Of a DNA stretch of 6,492 nucleotides, positions 5,979 through 6,492 are shown piece by piece (the stretch's first letter is position 1; the number at the start of each line of letters is the position of its first letter). Position numbers and translations under genes: made by a program. The stretch is from DASSKF01 sp035690725 (GTDB lineage Bacteria; Actinomycetota; Actinomycetes; Actinomycetales; Dermatophilaceae): assembly GCA_035690725.1 (NCBI GenBank), contig DASSKF010000004.1:1-6492 (forward strand), in the 5' to 3' direction. The notes under the pieces are model-generated. The model ran no database searches, was not told where the DNA came from, and saw nothing but the letters and a program-made list of their open reading frames with translations.

Positions 5979-6248
5979 ATGGTTCAGGACCTGCCGACCA
6001 CGACCGACGCCGCGCCGAGCGCGACCATCCCGACGCCCGGACCGGGCCCCGGGCCGTTGCCGGACCCCGAGCCGGGACCCGGCCCCGTCCCCGAGCCCGG
6101 GCCGACACCGGATCCGCAGCCTCCCTCCCGGGACCCGCAGCCGGGGCCGGTACCCTCGCCGAGCGAGCCGGGCTCGCCCCAGCCGCCGGGACGCCAGCCG
6201 GTCCCCGACCCCGAGCCGGAGCCGATGCCTGACCCGGCCGGCCCGTAG
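5979..6248 (+). CDS. Small proline-rich, intrinsically disordered hypothetical protein
   Basis: The 89 residues include 36 prolines (40%), mostly in an alternating X-Pro pattern from residue ~18 to 46 and again from ~73 to 87 ('PDPEPEPMPDP'), where X is G, D, E, V, Q or T. There are no lysines or cysteines, acidic residues outnumber the two arginines, and there is no signal peptide or membrane segment. It should be an extended polyproline-II-like chain rather than a folded domain. I know no function for it. Evidence that it is real: AGGAGG at a 4-base spacing to an ATG, and a sensible slot 43 bases after lpdA. Evidence against: low-complexity GC-rich DNA keeps several frames open. It converges with the carboxylase gene, leaving only 22 bases between them, in which I see no terminator. 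Confidence 0.6.
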   Translation: MVQDLPTTTDAAPSATIPTPGPGPGPLPDPEPGPGPVPEPGPTPDPQPPSRDPQPGPVPSPSEPGSPQPPGRQPVPDPEPEPMPDPAGP

Positions 6249-6270
6249 GAGCGCCCCGCGCCCGTCGTCG

Positions 6271-6492
6271 TCAGTCCGTGATCTCGCAGATGGCCGCGCC
6301 GTTCGTCACGGTCTCGCCGACGCTCGCCGTCAGGCCGCTCACCGTGCCCGCACGGTGCGCGTTGATCGGCTGCTCCATCTTCATCGCCTCGAGGACGACG
6401 ACCAGGTCGCCCTCGCTGACCTGCTGACCGTCCTCGACCGCGATCTTGACGATGGTGCCCTGCATCGGGGCGGTGAGTGAGTCGCCGGACAC
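6271..6492 (-). CDS. Acyl-CoA carboxylase alpha chain, C-terminal biotin carrier domain (partial)
   Basis: Only the last ~73 residues of the protein are in the window; the frame runs off the right edge and the GTG at 6490-6492 is most likely an internal valine. The segment is a complete biotinyl/lipoyl-type domain: 'LTAPMQGTIVKI' opening, 'EGDLVVVLEAMKMEQP' with biotinylated K38 of the fragment (codon 6379-6381), then 'INAHRAGTVSGL' and a short tail. 'EAMKM' marks biotin rather than lipoate attachment. In actinobacteria this usually ends a fused biotin carboxylase-BCCP subunit (AccA3/AccA1-like) that, with an AccD beta chain, makes malonyl-CoA or methylmalonyl-CoA. Pyruvate carboxylase ends with a similar domain, so the exact enzyme cannot be settled from this piece, though the tail resembles AccA3. 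Confidence 0.88.
   Translation of the reverse strand: MSGDSLTAPMQGTIVKIAVEDGQQVSEGDLVVVLEAMKMEQPINAHRAGTVSGLTASVGETVTNGAAICEITD

Noticed and set aside
5948..6232. Alternative plus-strand frame over the proline-rich ORF
   Set aside because: It is the +1-type shadow of a low-complexity sequence; the strong ribosome site is spaced correctly only for ATG 5979.
1..6492. tRNA, rRNA, riboswitch or phage attachment site
   Set aside because: No cloverleaf, rRNA-like stretch or known riboswitch core was recognised when reading the gaps; the gaps are short and accounted for by repeats and promoters.

Overview
The window is very GC-rich (roughly 70-75% by eye), uses GTG starts, and carries a gene set typical of Actinomycetota. 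The protein sequences resemble those of Micrococcales such as the Dermatophilaceae/Intrasporangiaceae, but that placement is an impression, not a search result. The core is a conserved actinobacterial neighbourhood. From memory, Mycobacterium tuberculosis also keeps lpdA, deoD (purine nucleoside phosphorylase) and pmmB close together, with accA3 not far away.

Layout. Bases 2-367 (+) are the 3' end of an unrecognised gene whose product ends in a membrane-anchor-like helix. Bases 368-597 hold one 46-bp palindromic element (A) and otherwise nothing recognisable. Bases 598-1608 (+) encode a protein with an AbiEi/winged-helix-like N-terminus and a DUF559 (Vsr-like, PD-(D/E)XK-type) nuclease-like C-terminus. 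The convergent gap 1609-1806 holds a GC palindrome, two more 46-bp elements (B and C, in opposite orientation) and a hairpin between them. Bases 1807-3504 (-) encode a phospho-sugar mutase, and 3596-4438 (-) a trimeric-type purine nucleoside phosphorylase. A 93-bp divergent promoter region separates the latter from a LpdA-type NAD(P)H-quinone dehydrogenase at 4532-5935 (+). A small, 40% proline ORF follows at 5979-6248 (+). The window ends inside the C-terminal biotinyl domain of an acyl-CoA carboxylase alpha chain (6271-6492, -).

How the genes fit together. The phosphorylase releases ribose-1-phosphate (or deoxyribose-1-phosphate) from purine nucleosides. The co-directional mutase is well placed to convert it to the 5-phosphate for central metabolism, so the pair looks like a purine-nucleoside salvage unit. 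The flavoprotein LpdA and the carboxylase are separate core functions.

The most unusual feature is the nuclease-like gene bracketed by three copies of an oriented, exactly 46-bp element with arms GTTGCTGAAG / CTTCAGCAAC and a partly conserved interior. One copy lies upstream and an inverted pair lies downstream. This resembles the layout of REP/BIME repeats around RAYT transposase genes, but with a DUF559 protein in the transposase's position. It is the best candidate here for an undescribed system. The link between the gene and the repeats is inference.
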